This document shows positions 1 through 8,798 of a stretch of DNA of 43,524 nt, in pieces. The translations under genes and the position numbers were made by a program. Location: NCBI GenBank assembly GCA_020073375.1, contig JAIQFG010000040.1, positions 1 through 43,524 of the forward strand. Reading direction: 5' to 3'. The stretch's first letter is position 1. Each line of letters begins with the position of its first letter. The stretch comes from Terriglobia bacterium. GTDB lineage: Bacteria; Acidobacteriota; Terriglobia; Acidiferrales; UBA7541. The notes below the pieces were generated by a model that was given only the letters and a program-made list of their open reading frames with translations, searched no databases and was not told the DNA's origin.

Positions 1-150
1 GACCGCCTCGAGCTCGGCGAGTGGCGGCTCAAGAAGGTGGAAGAGCTCTCCAAGGGCATGCAGCAGAAGGTGCAGTTCATCGCGACCATGCTGCACGAGC
101 CCGCGCTCCTGATCCTCGATGAGCCCTTCTCGGGGCTGGACCCGATCAAC
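1..150 (+). CDS. ABC transporter ATP-binding protein, internal fragment
   Basis: Frame 1 reads from the window edge as the C-terminal half of an ABC ATPase nucleotide-binding domain. Visible are a signature-like segment (ELSKGMQQKVQFIATMLHEP) and a Walker B with D-loop (LLILDEPFSGLDPIN). The similarity stops at about base 150; the frame then reads three unrelated codons and a stop at 160-162. The next bases belong to a minus-strand beta-propeller gene, so the fragment lacks its H-loop and everything downstream. The Walker A part would lie left of the window. It is a broken or chimeric end, not a functional gene as shown. Family assignment is firm; substrate is unknown. Confidence 0.75.
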
Positions 151-475
151 CATTGCTGGTGAAGCCCTTGCCCAGATCGGTGGCCAGGGCGACGCCGTGC
201 ATGTTCTTGGTATTTTCCGCGGGGACATCACCGATTACTTTGCCGCTGACTTCGTCCACGACCATCATGTGGGAACCGCGCAGGACATAGATGCGCTTGG
301 CATCGGGATCCACACGCAGGTAGTCCCATCCGCCTTCACCCCCAATCGGAATTCTTCGGATGACTTTGTATCCCGTGGCCGGAGCACCCGCGTAGATCGC
401 TGCGCCCGCAACCAGGGCCAGCAACCCCAGCGGGGCAACCCGGCGTGACCATGCCAACAGCTCTTGTTTCATCAT
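150..475 (-). CDS. YncE/YVTN-type beta-propeller protein, 3'-truncated
   Basis: The N-terminal part of a secreted beta-propeller protein. It begins MMKQELLAW with a hydrophobic signal segment (GLLALVAGAAIYAG), then typical blade sequence (GGWDYLRVDPDAKRIYV, VVDEVSGKVIGDV, GKGFTSNG). The start at 475 is chosen because AAGGAGA lies 8 bases upstream; a longer frame to 523 has no such site. The homologous sequence ends at about base 150-152 where the ABC ATPase fragment begins, so roughly two thirds of the expected protein is missing. Members of this family are periplasmic and often of unknown ligand. The truncation is probably an assembly join or a recombination point. Confidence 0.7.
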
Positions 476-620
476 ACGAACGTTCTCCTTATTGTGAGCA
501 GACAAGTATTTGTTCCAACCCAAGATCCTTACCCATAAGACTGCTGTCAGACACCTTCCCGTTCCAAATTCAGCCCCGCGGCACCATCTGCGATGTACTA
601 CGCAGAGGCCCTCCCGGAAA

Positions 621-3600
621 TTACACCGTTGCGCCTTTCTTGTTCTTTGTCAAATAGAACTGCATCGCCGGTGTGACGATTAGCGACAAAACCATCGAGA
701 TCAGAATTCCGCCAATGACCGCGATAGCCAGCGGCTGCAGCATCTGCGAGCCCGTGCCCAGGCCCAGGTAAGCCGCGATGGATAGCGGCAGCATGCCCGC
801 AATCGCGGCCATGGCCGTCATCACGATGGGACGCAGCCTGCGGCGGCCCGCCTGAATCATGGCCTCCTCGGGCGAGAATCCGAAGTGGACGAATTTCTGG
901 TTGGCGTCCAGCAGCAGGATTCCGTTCTTGGCCACGATGCCGATGACCATGATCAGGCCCATGCGGGACGAGATGTTGAAGGTCGTGCGCGTAATCAGCA
1001 AGGCGAAGAACACGCCCGACGTGGACAGGATTGCCGAGGAAAGAATCGCGATCGGCGCCGAAAAGCTGCGGAACTCAAACAGCAGCACGATGAAAATGAG
1101 GATCACGGCAAGCACCAGCACCGTGTCCAGATCGCTGGCCGATTTCCGTTCTTCCTTGTAGGTGCCGCCGTAATCGACGCGGATGGTCGGCGGCAAGTGC
1201 ATGTCCGCCACCAGTTTTTGAACGGCCGCGACGCCCGTGCCCATGTCCACGCCTTCCAGGCGCGCCGTGACTTCCTTCTCCTGTTGCAGGTTGTCACGGA
1301 GAATTTCCGTCTGCCCGGGCAGGGTCTGGATGGTGGAGAGCGCGCCGAGAGTAGCCGTGCCTCCGCTCGAGTTGACCAGCATGGTGTTGCTCATGGCTTC
1401 GACCGAAGCGCGGTTGGACGACGGATACCGCACGCGCAGGGTATATGGCCGGTTGTTGATGATGAGAGGATTGGTTGCCGGCTCGCCATCCACAATCGCG
1501 GAAGCCACGGTCGTGAGCTGGTCGGTCGAGAATCCCGCCTTTGCCGCGGACTGTGGATTCACATTGAAGACCACCGCCGGCCCGCTGGTCGTGTTTTCGA
1601 TTCCGTCTTCGATGTCAACGACCGGCTTCTTGTAGCCGACCGAGACCCTTTCCAACGCGTCGGCGACGTTCGGCGCCCAGGTGATCAAAGTGTCCTGATC
1701 GGGCGAGAACAATTTTACGACCACGGGTTGCGGGGCGCCTGTCAGGTCCGCGATCATGTCCTGCAGCACCTGTGTGAATTCGACGTCCAGGGAAGGCTCC
1801 TGGGCGCTCACTTTGGCGCGAACATCGCTGATGATGTCATCAATGCCGCGGCTGCGCTTGTCCGTCAGCTTGACGGCGATGTCCCCCGTGTTCGGTTCAG
1901 TGACCGCCGCGAGTCCCAACTGCAAGCCGGTACGGCGGGAAGTGTTTTCCACCTCGGGAACGGAGCGAATGATCTGCTCCACGTGTGTGATCACGCGGTT
2001 GGTTTCCTGCAGCGAGCTTCCCGGAGGCATGACGTAGTCCAGGATGAATCCGCCCTCATCCATGTTCGGCAGCAGATCGGTGCCCAACGCGTTATAGGAA
2101 ACGTAGGAAACGCCGATGAGGACCAGGCACATCGCACCCAGCCATACCGGATGTTCCAGTGCCCGGCGCATCCAGCGTTCATAGAAAATGATGATCTTCT
2201 CGAACCAGCCGCCCTTGAGCGATTCTTCTTCGGCGGACATCATCTTCTTCATGCGCTCGAATTCGGAGAGTTCCACGACCGGCCCCTCGTCATTCGCGTC
2301 CGAACCCTTGGAATGACCGCGACGGATCAGGTAAACGCTGAGGTTGGTGGTCCAGGTGAGCGCGAGCGCCAGGGAAGTGAGCAACGAAACGCTCATGGCG
2401 ATGGCCAGCGCGCGGAAAAACGTTCCGGTAACGCCCGTGATGGAAATCAACGGAAGAAAGACCACGATCGGCGTCAGTGTCGAACCGATCAGCGGGATGG
2501 TCAGTTCCTGCAGAGCGCTGTTGGTGGCCTCCAGCGGGCCTTCGCCGCCATCGCGGTGCAGAATGATATTCTCGACGACCACGATTGCGTCGTCGATCAC
2601 CAATCCGCCCGCCGCGGCCAGTCCGCCCAGCGTCATCATGTTGAAGCTCTGGCCCAGGATCTTCATCGCGATGAACGTGACAAGAATCGCGACCGGGATC
2701 ACTAGCCCAGTCATCAGGGCGGTGCCTAGATCCTGCAAGAACAGATAAATAATCAATCCCGCTAGCACCAGCCCGATGATGATGGCGTCGCGCACGCTGC
2801 CGATGGAGTCCCGGACGATGTTTGACTGGTCGTAAAAGACGTTCAGTTCGACACCGGCGGGGAGGTCGGAGCGAAGTTTCTCGATTTCGTCGTGACACAG
2901 ATTCGCCACTTCCACCGTGTTGCTGTCCGGTTGGCGGGCGACGCTTACCAGGACCGCCGGTTTTCCATTGGCTGTAACCACTGTGTAGGCCGGCGCGTAG
3001 GAATTCGTGACCGTGCCGATATCCTTGACCCGGACCGGAAGGTCGTTGACGTTCTTGATCACCATCTCGCCGATTTCGTCGGTCGAGTGGACCTGGGAAT
3101 TAATCAGGCTCAGGAAGAGCTGATGCTTTTCGCTGATCAGCCCCGGGGAATCGATCAGGTTGGTTTTGTTTGCGGTGTCCAGAATGTCCTGGATCGAGAC
3201 CTTCGCCTTGAGCATGCGGCCCGGATCAGGTGTGATCTGGAACTCCGGTTCCTGGCCGCCTTGCACGATCACGGATGCTACGCCGTTCATCCGGTTCAGG
3301 CGCGGCTTGATATCGTAGGTGGCGATTTCCCACAATTGCGTTTGCGGGACCTTATCGGAGGTCAAGCTGTACCCCAGAATCGGGAAGCTCGCGAAATCCA
3401 ACCGGTGCGATTCGATTTGCGCGGTGGAGGGGAGCGAGCTCTGAATGCGGGAGAGTTCGGAGTTGACCAGTTGCAGCGTGGTGACCATATCCACGCTCCA
3501 GTTGAAGGACAAATCCACTTCGGCCGATCCGCGGCTGGTGGTCGAGCGGACATCCTCGAGGCCGGGAACGCTGTTGACCGCGTTTTCGATCTGGCGGGTA

Positions 3601-3827
3601 ATGGTCACGCTCATCTGGTCGATGGGCATGACGCCGTTGTCCACGCCGATGATGATGCGCGGGAAGTTGGTCGCCGGGAAAACGGCGATGGGCAAGGTCA
3701 GCGCTTCATACGCGCCGACGATCGCCAGGGTCAAAATCAAAAAGATAATCGACTTGGAGTGCCGCGCGAACCAATATTGCGACGCCTTGGATTCGCGCGG
3801 GGCCGGACCGACCGGGTTAGTTGACAT
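621..3827 (-). CDS. RND efflux pump inner-membrane subunit (HAE-like), first system
   Basis: A 1068-residue proton-driven RND permease, the usual length for AcrB relatives. One membrane helix at about 26-45 is followed by a large periplasmic porter domain, a helix block from about 345, a second porter domain and a final helix block. The TM4 motif holds two adjacent acids (DDAIVVVEN, residues 412-420), as in drug/hydrophobe pumps; metal pumps of the CusA type have one. The TM10 region keeps the lysine (VAKNGILLLD). The start has GGAAGG upstream. It is the last gene of a TolC-adaptor-pump operon, 108 bases after the adaptor. Substrate cannot be read from the sequence. A residue stretch at 510-545 is a charged cytoplasmic loop. 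Confidence 0.93.
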   Translation of the reverse strand: MSTNPVGPAPRESKASQYWFARHSKSIIFLILTLAIVGAYEALTLPIAVFPATNFPRIIIGVDNGVMPIDQMSVTITRQIENAVNSVPGLEDVRSTTSRGSAEVDLSFNWSVDMVTTLQLVNSELSRIQSSLPSTAQIESHRLDFASFPILGYSLTSDKVPQTQLWEIATYDIKPRLNRMNGVASVIVQGGQEPEFQITPDPGRMLKAKVSIQDILDTANKTNLIDSPGLISEKHQLFLSLINSQVHSTDEIGEMVIKNVNDLPVRVKDIGTVTNSYAPAYTVVTANGKPAVLVSVARQPDSNTVEVANLCHDEIEKLRSDLPAGVELNVFYDQSNIVRDSIGSVRDAIIIGLVLAGLIIYLFLQDLGTALMTGLVIPVAILVTFIAMKILGQSFNMMTLGGLAAAGGLVIDDAIVVVENIILHRDGGEGPLEATNSALQELTIPLIGSTLTPIVVFLPLISITGVTGTFFRALAIAMSVSLLTSLALALTWTTNLSVYLIRRGHSKGSDANDEGPVVELSEFERMKKMMSAEEESLKGGWFEKIIIFYERWMRRALEHPVWLGAMCLVLIGVSYVSYNALGTDLLPNMDEGGFILDYVMPPGSSLQETNRVITHVEQIIRSVPEVENTSRRTGLQLGLAAVTEPNTGDIAVKLTDKRSRGIDDIISDVRAKVSAQEPSLDVEFTQVLQDMIADLTGAPQPVVVKLFSPDQDTLITWAPNVADALERVSVGYKKPVVDIEDGIENTTSGPAVVFNVNPQSAAKAGFSTDQLTTVASAIVDGEPATNPLIINNRPYTLRVRYPSSNRASVEAMSNTMLVNSSGGTATLGALSTIQTLPGQTEILRDNLQQEKEVTARLEGVDMGTGVAAVQKLVADMHLPPTIRVDYGGTYKEERKSASDLDTVLVLAVILIFIVLLFEFRSFSAPIAILSSAILSTSGVFFALLITRTTFNISSRMGLIMVIGIVAKNGILLLDANQKFVHFGFSPEEAMIQAGRRRLRPIVMTAMAAIAGMLPLSIAAYLGLGTGSQMLQPLAIAVIGGILISMVLSLIVTPAMQFYLTKNKKGATV

Positions 3828-3935
3828 GGAGTTGCACCTTCCCTGTCTGGATCCGCTCGCAACTTCGGCCCGAACTTGCCGCTGATTGAGAATTGTGTCC
3901 CAAGATGAGTTTCATCCCTTCGCGCCGTGTGCTCA

Positions 3936-5246
3936 TTATTCGTCATCCTCTTCCGGCATCTTCGGCACTTGGACTTGAATCTTGGTTTTTGCCAGGACCG
4001 GATCGTCCTCTTTGTCCAGTTCAAACGCCCCAACCGTCACGACGCGTTCGGCGCCCTGCAATCCATCGGTGACCTGGATGTTGGCTCCGTCGCGGATTCC
4101 GGTCTTCACTTTTTGCTTGTGGGGGACGTTGTCCGTATCTAGCGTGATGACCGTGGTCACACCATCGGGAGCGGTCAGCAAGGCCGCCACAGGAACTACG
4201 ACGGTGTTGGCCACGGTTTGGCCCACCATTGACACTTGTACGCTGGAGCCGGGCTTCAGGCGCTCTCCCGGATTGGGAGCCGTAACCCAAACCTCGACCG
4301 TGGTGCTATTCGGATCAAGGGCCGGACTTACCAGGGAGACTCTCCCCTTCACCGGCGTGCCTTGCCCAGGGACTATTATCGTGGCCGGATCGCCCGCTTT
4401 CAGCCGCGAAGCTTCCTGCTGCGAGATATGCGCGCGCGCGACGATCTGAGACAGATCCATGACCGTGATCAAAGGAGTTCCGGAGGGCGCCGTTTCACCA
4501 GAATAAAAAGGCCGATCGGTCACCACGCCATCGATCGGGCTGGTGATCTTCGTGTAGCTCAATTGAGCCGCGGCGTTCTGCGTATCGCCCTTGGCCGCGC
4601 TCAGTTGCGCCTCAGCCACCTTGAGGTCGGACTGTTTCTGCGCCAGGTCGTACGCGTTTTGCGCCTGGATCTGGCTCAGCCGGGCGTCCTCAACGTCTTT
4701 CGCGGAGACCGCTCCCTCCTTGAACATGGCCTGGCGACCGTTGAAGAGCTTCTGCGCGGCGTCCAGCGACTGCTTGGCGAAAGCCAGGTCCTGCTGCGCC
4801 TTCTGGGCCTCCATCTGGTAGGTCACTTCGGCCTGGTCGTATCCGCCCTGGCTCTTTTGGTGCGCGCCGGTGAGGTCCTGATTTTCCAGTTCCGCCAGCA
4901 TTTGGCCGGCCTTCACATGGCTGCCTCGATCGACGTAGAACTTCTTCACGGGCGAAACCACTTTGGGGACGATCGCCGCCTGATCCTTCGGATACAGGAC
5001 CGCGTCCGATGTGACCTTCAGCTGGATCGCTCCCTTCTGCGCGGCGTCGACTTGCACAGTGACGGTTGGCGCCACTTCCTCTTCCGCCGGCTTCGAGCAG
5101 CCCCAAAGGAACAGGCTGGCGACGGCCATGCCGGTGATCGCAAAGAATTGACGGGCCCCGGATTGCTGGCCCGCTGTGTTGCTGGTGGTGAATGAAAAAA
5201 GCATCGCTGGGCTCCGATGTGTGGACTTGCTGTTGAGTTTAATCAT
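3936..5246 (-). CDS. RND efflux periplasmic adaptor (membrane fusion lipoprotein), first system
   Basis: Adaptor that links the RND pump to its TolC channel. It has an N-terminal hydrophobic segment ending in a lipobox (SLFLWGC), a barrel-sandwich/lipoyl half motif, an alpha-helical hairpin rich in Ala/Gln (about residues 130-215), a second lipoyl half (ITSPIDGVVTDRPFYSGE) and a C-terminal beta-barrel with an acidic tail. Start choice is open. ATG at 5246 lies 2 bases past the TolC stop (TGATCATG) with AGGAAG upstream; a TTG at 5252 overlaps that stop; ATG at 5204 has GGAG at good spacing and gives a shorter leader. The 5246 start implies translational coupling to tolC. Confidence 0.92.
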   Translation of the reverse strand: MIKLNSKSTHRSPAMLFSFTTSNTAGQQSGARQFFAITGMAVASLFLWGCSKPAEEEVAPTVTVQVDAAQKGAIQLKVTSDAVLYPKDQAAIVPKVVSPVKKFYVDRGSHVKAGQMLAELENQDLTGAHQKSQGGYDQAEVTYQMEAQKAQQDLAFAKQSLDAAQKLFNGRQAMFKEGAVSAKDVEDARLSQIQAQNAYDLAQKQSDLKVAEAQLSAAKGDTQNAAAQLSYTKITSPIDGVVTDRPFYSGETAPSGTPLITVMDLSQIVARAHISQQEASRLKAGDPATIIVPGQGTPVKGRVSLVSPALDPNSTTVEVWVTAPNPGERLKPGSSVQVSMVGQTVANTVVVPVAALLTAPDGVTTVITLDTDNVPHKQKVKTGIRDGANIQVTDGLQGAERVVTVGAFELDKEDDPVLAKTKIQVQVPKMPEEDDE

Positions 5247-5248
5247 GA

Positions 5249-6727
5249 TCAAAAACTTCCTGTAATGGTCTGTAAAGCCGCCACGGCCGCGCGGTAACGC
5301 GCCTGCGCGTCGATGTAGCCGTTGCGCGCGGTGAGCAACTGGTTCTCGGCGTCGACCACTTCGGTGGCAGGGGACGCGCCGCCCTCATACCGCAAATTCA
5401 CCAGCCGAAGGCTTTCCGTGGCCAAGTCCGACGTCTTATGCGCTTCCTCGACCGCGTTGCGCGCGATCGCCGCTTCGTTATAGGCGGAATAAAGCTCGCT
5501 GACTTTCAACCGCTGTTCCTGGCTCAGCAGCGATTTTGCCTCTTGCTGCTTGTATTGGGCTTGATGCAATTTGCTGCGCAACGTGCCCCAATCCCAAACC
5601 GGAATATTGAGGGCCGCCGTGAGGAAATAGCCGACGTTCGGAACCACTCCAATTTCCGGAAACGACGACCGGGCGCAACGAGTCGCAAAGCAATTGGCCT
5701 CGATACCATAATCAGTTTCCACGGTCAGCGTGGGCAGAAACGCCGTCTTGGCCAGGGTCACGTCCAGATCCGCCTGGCGCGCGGTCTCGACGGCCACGCG
5801 CATGTCCGGGTTTTCCTTTTCGGCCATGGCTTGAATATCCGAAAATCCCGGCAGCGCTTGAGTCATGTCGAGATCATCCACTACCGTAAAATTCTCATTG
5901 AAGGTGGGGAACAGCATCACCGCAAGGTTCAGGCGCGCTTCTTCCAGGGCCAGACGAGCTTCATCATAGGCCGCCACCTGGATTCGCGATTGAATTTCCG
6001 CTTTCAGCGTGTCGCTGCGAGCCGATTGTCCCTGGTGCTCGGAGGACTGCGTGATGTCCAGAAAATGCCTGGATTGCTCCAGGGCCTGCTGCGCGGAGGC
6101 AAATTTTCGCTGCGCAACGGCCAGCGCGTAAAAGTTCTTGGAAACGGTGGCGGTCAGGCCGCGCCGCGCGATTTCGGCCTTGGCATTGGACATGGCTTCC
6201 GCCGCCTTGGCTTTCTTATATCCGGTTCCCAGCAGCAGCGCAGGGGAGAGGTTTTGCGAATAGACGCCCCAATCGCGGTAGATATGAATACCGTCGTTGG
6301 TAACGAATCTTCCGTCGGATATCTTGCCGCCGTCACCCTGCGTGCCCAGGTACTGCGAAGTGGCCGTAATCTGGGGCAGCATTTCATTTCTGGTTTGAAT
6401 CCGGTCTTCATGCGCGATCTTGGCATCCAGGACGGCGGCGATAAACGTGGGATCGTTCTTGCGCGCCCGGTCCAGCGCGTCCTGGTAGGTAATGGAAATC
6501 GGAGCGCCCGCCTCTCCCGGCGGTTGCATCAGCTTGACTTCGGTGCCTTCAGAAACCGCGGGCGCGGCTTGCTGCGCCGACGCATTGGAAATCGGCAGCA
6601 TCAGCCCAGCAACGGCCGAAAGCGTCAGCAAAAATACAATTCCCGCGAACGGATTGGGGCTGCCGCGCAGGGCGCCCTTGTGGTTATCCATTGGACTCGG
6701 TTCTCCCATCCAGCGTGCAATCCTCAT
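5249..6727 (-). CDS. TolC-family outer-membrane efflux protein, first system
   Basis: Outer-membrane channel of the first pump, 492 residues, normal for the family. A leader with hydrophobic core (IVFLLTLSAVAGLMLP) and Ala-X-Ala type cleavage region (NASAQQ) precedes two OEP repeats (about 75-280 and 300-485) of long helices; a typical motif is ALDRARKNDPTFIAAV. The ATG at 6727 has AGGGAGA 7 bases upstream; ATG at 6691 is an alternative with GGGAG and a shorter n-region. A pair of cysteines (ANCFATRCARSSF) in the second repeat is unusual for TolC proteins and may form a periplasmic disulfide. First gene of the operon tolC-adaptor-pump. Confidence 0.92.
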   Translation of the reverse strand: MRIARWMGEPSPMDNHKGALRGSPNPFAGIVFLLTLSAVAGLMLPISNASAQQAAPAVSEGTEVKLMQPPGEAGAPISITYQDALDRARKNDPTFIAAVLDAKIAHEDRIQTRNEMLPQITATSQYLGTQGDGGKISDGRFVTNDGIHIYRDWGVYSQNLSPALLLGTGYKKAKAAEAMSNAKAEIARRGLTATVSKNFYALAVAQRKFASAQQALEQSRHFLDITQSSEHQGQSARSDTLKAEIQSRIQVAAYDEARLALEEARLNLAVMLFPTFNENFTVVDDLDMTQALPGFSDIQAMAEKENPDMRVAVETARQADLDVTLAKTAFLPTLTVETDYGIEANCFATRCARSSFPEIGVVPNVGYFLTAALNIPVWDWGTLRSKLHQAQYKQQEAKSLLSQEQRLKVSELYSAYNEAAIARNAVEEAHKTSDLATESLRLVNLRYEGGASPATEVVDAENQLLTARNGYIDAQARYRAAVAALQTITGSF

Positions 6728-7088
6728 TCCGTGTCTCCCTTTTCATCTGGCCCCGCCGGTTGCGGCCGCCGCGCCGCAGCGAATACTAGTCTGGCTTGTT
6801 GCCAAACGCAAACCCGCAATTCTGGAATATCGTCCTTCTGCGATTGCACGGGAGGATAGCAATTTCACATTAAGATCATCTGAAAGAATTCCGGGGCTGC
6901 GACCTTTGCCAAGAGTATGGGCGCGGCATTGCCGTGCCCCAATGGTCGATCCAAAAACTGCCGAAAATGTCGAGGTTGCGGGGTCTTTTTCTCCTAGCGC
7001 ACTGAGAAGCCCGAGTTTTCGCGGAGGATTTTGAACTCCCAAAAAACTCCAAATCGTAGTTTCCGGTAACGTATTCAGGAGGCGGGTT
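6728..7088. other. intergenic region upstream of first efflux operon
   Basis: No credible gene: the open frames here have no ribosome site or family signal. It separates the stop of the PLP enzyme gene from the tolC start, so the promoter of the first efflux operon should be here. I see no convincing -35/-10 pair. It holds one short palindrome (6919-6940), listed separately. Confidence 0.6.
6919..6940. repeat. short GC-rich palindrome, related to 22155-22177
   Basis: GGGCGCGGC and GCCGTGCCC flank an ATT loop, giving a nine-pair stem with one G-T pair on the plus strand. Nearly the same core (GGGCACGG...CCGTGCCC) occurs at 22155-22177, so the two may belong to one dispersed palindrome family. 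It lies in non-coding DNA. Confidence 0.5.
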
Positions 7089-8585
7089 TTAGCTTCCGTC
7101 GCGGATGACCCGGCAGGAGTCCACGTCAAAGGTGACATCGCCGATCGTCAACCGCGCCTGGTCGCGGAAGCCGGCGATAAAATTCCAAAAATGCCAGACG
7201 TCGGAAAAATTACTAACCAAGCCGATGGACGCGCGAATCGAGCCCGCGCTTTTGTGCCCGCGTTCCTGCATCATGCGCACAAAACTTATCAGATTGATGT
7301 CGCTTCCCAGGTTGAATCCGGCGCGCATGTCTTCTTCGGTAAGCCCCTCGGCAATTTCGCCTGCGCCGGGATTGCAGAAACAGCCCGTACGGAGGGAAAT
7401 TCCCTCGGCGCCGGCCAGTTCCTCGACGCGGCGGTAATCCAGCAAATGTCCTTCCGGGTCGTAGAGATTGAGCGTCACGGTGCCGCCGCGCGAAACCGTG
7501 GACGTGGGGCCGTAGATGCGCACCATCGCGCGGCCGTTGCTATGCCGCAGCGCCAGCAGTTCATCCAGCAGCCAGCCGGCGAGGCAGCGCACGCGCTCCG
7601 AGATTTTTTCCATGCCGATGGATTGCAGATGGCGCAGGCCGATTTCCACCGCTGGAATCGACAAGTAATTCAGCGTGCCGTCCTCAAAGGCCCCCTCGTT
7701 GGGCGAGAGCACATGCGCCTGGCCCTGCACTGAGGCGAAGTTCACGGTGCCGCCGGCGAACCATGGGCGCTTCAATTTAGCAAATGCCGGCCGGCGAACC
7801 AGCAACGCGCCGATCCCCGTCGGGTAGCCGAACATTTTGTAAAAGGAGATGGCCACGAAATCCGGCTGCACGGCCTGCAGGTCAAGGTGGCTGGTGGGCA
7901 CGAAGGCGGCCGCATCCAGCAGGACACTCCATCCTTTTTTCTTTGCTTTTGCCACTAGGTCGAGCGGATGCTTGACGCCGGAAAAATTGGACTGCGCCGG
8001 GAATGCGAACAAGTTGGGGTAGGCCGGATCGGCCTGGTCCAGCAGCGTTTCAAGGCGCTCCAGATCGATTTGCAAGCCGGGCATCGTCAGCGGTGCGTAG
8101 GCGACGTCCGCTCCCTTGGCCCTCGCAAATTCACGAATTCCGTTGACCGAGTTGTGATTGTCGAAGGTCAGCAGGTAGCGGCTTGCAGGGCCAAAGGGAA
8201 ACGATTCGCCGAGCAGTTTCAGGGCCCCGGAGGCGTTTTGCGTGAAAATAAGAATGTAGTCGCTGCCGGCCCGGAAATAATCCAGCACGGCGCGGCGCGT
8301 GCGCTCGACGTGCTCGGTCATCGCCGCCGAAGTGGGATTGGCGGAATGCGGATTTCCGAAGACGCCGGCGCGCAGCAGGGCGAGATGCTTTTCGATTTGC
8401 GATTCGGCGTACAGCGAGCCGCCGGTGTAATCCAGGTACACCTGGCGGCAATCGTCCAGACGGCGGTACTCGGCGGCGCGCAACCTGTCGAGGGCTTCGG
8501 TCTCGACGTAGCTGGGATAGCGCTCTAGAAAATCCGCAGCCGCTTCATCCAGCTGCAATCGTTCGCGGGCGTCGCTTCTCGGCAT
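7089..8585 (-). CDS. class V aminotransferase-fold PLP enzyme, cysteine desulfurase / MoCo sulfurase-like
   Basis: A 498-residue fold-type I PLP enzyme. The Schiff-base lysine is K250 in SFYKMFGYPTG, the PLP-phosphate/aspartate region is LLDAAAFVPTS (about 222-232), and a C-terminal RTGCFCNPGAGE motif (C402, C404) matches the cysteine region of eukaryotic-type molybdenum cofactor sulfurases. These enzymes take sulfur from cysteine as an enzyme persulfide. The MOSC domain of full MoCo sulfurases is absent; after about 430 there is a short extra segment of about 65 residues. It is the last gene after a DUF2892 protein (9-base gap) behind the second efflux operon. The sulfur-rich neighbourhood fits a sulfur-transfer role, but the acceptor is unknown. 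Confidence 0.85.
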   Translation of the reverse strand: MPRSDARERLQLDEAAADFLERYPSYVETEALDRLRAAEYRRLDDCRQVYLDYTGGSLYAESQIEKHLALLRAGVFGNPHSANPTSAAMTEHVERTRRAVLDYFRAGSDYILIFTQNASGALKLLGESFPFGPASRYLLTFDNHNSVNGIREFARAKGADVAYAPLTMPGLQIDLERLETLLDQADPAYPNLFAFPAQSNFSGVKHPLDLVAKAKKKGWSVLLDAAAFVPTSHLDLQAVQPDFVAISFYKMFGYPTGIGALLVRRPAFAKLKRPWFAGGTVNFASVQGQAHVLSPNEGAFEDGTLNYLSIPAVEIGLRHLQSIGMEKISERVRCLAGWLLDELLALRHSNGRAMVRIYGPTSTVSRGGTVTLNLYDPEGHLLDYRRVEELAGAEGISLRTGCFCNPGAGEIAEGLTEEDMRAGFNLGSDINLISFVRMMQERGHKSAGSIRASIGLVSNFSDVWHFWNFIAGFRDQARLTIGDVTFDVDSCRVIRDGS

Positions 8586-8594
8586 CCGGCAATA

Positions 8595-8783
8595 TTATGC
8601 CTTTACGCCCGCTTTGCGAAGGATGGCCATCATCGGACACCAGTTCGTAAACGCCGACTGGAACAGATTCAGCCCCACGAAGCCGGTGAACAAAAACCAG
8701 TACGGGCTTACGTAGTATCCCAACCCAACCGAGAGCACCACGAAAAAGCCCGCGATGAGCCTGAGATAACGGTCTACTGTCAT
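8595..8783 (-). CDS. DUF2892 (YgaP C-terminal-like) small membrane protein
   Basis: A 62-residue protein with two predicted membrane helices (about 8-25 and 28-45) and the family end motif FTNWCPMMAILRKAGVK. DUF2892 forms the membrane part of rhodanese YgaP and often occurs alone next to sulfur genes. The single cysteine sits in the conserved NWCP motif. A very strong AGGAGGAGC site precedes the ATG. It lies 15 bases after the second RND pump gene and 9 before the PLP enzyme, so all three are probably cotranscribed. Biochemical role is not established for stand-alone copies. Confidence 0.88.
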   Translation of the reverse strand: MTVDRYLRLIAGFFVVLSVGLGYYVSPYWFLFTGFVGLNLFQSAFTNWCPMMAILRKAGVKA

Positions 8784-8798
8784 GTTTGCTCCTCCTGT

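Noticed and set aside
885..2705. 606-codon open frame on the plus strand
   Set aside because: It is antisense to the RND pump gene; the translation is rich in Arg, His, Asp and Gln without any fold or ribosome site, as expected for a codon-bias shadow.
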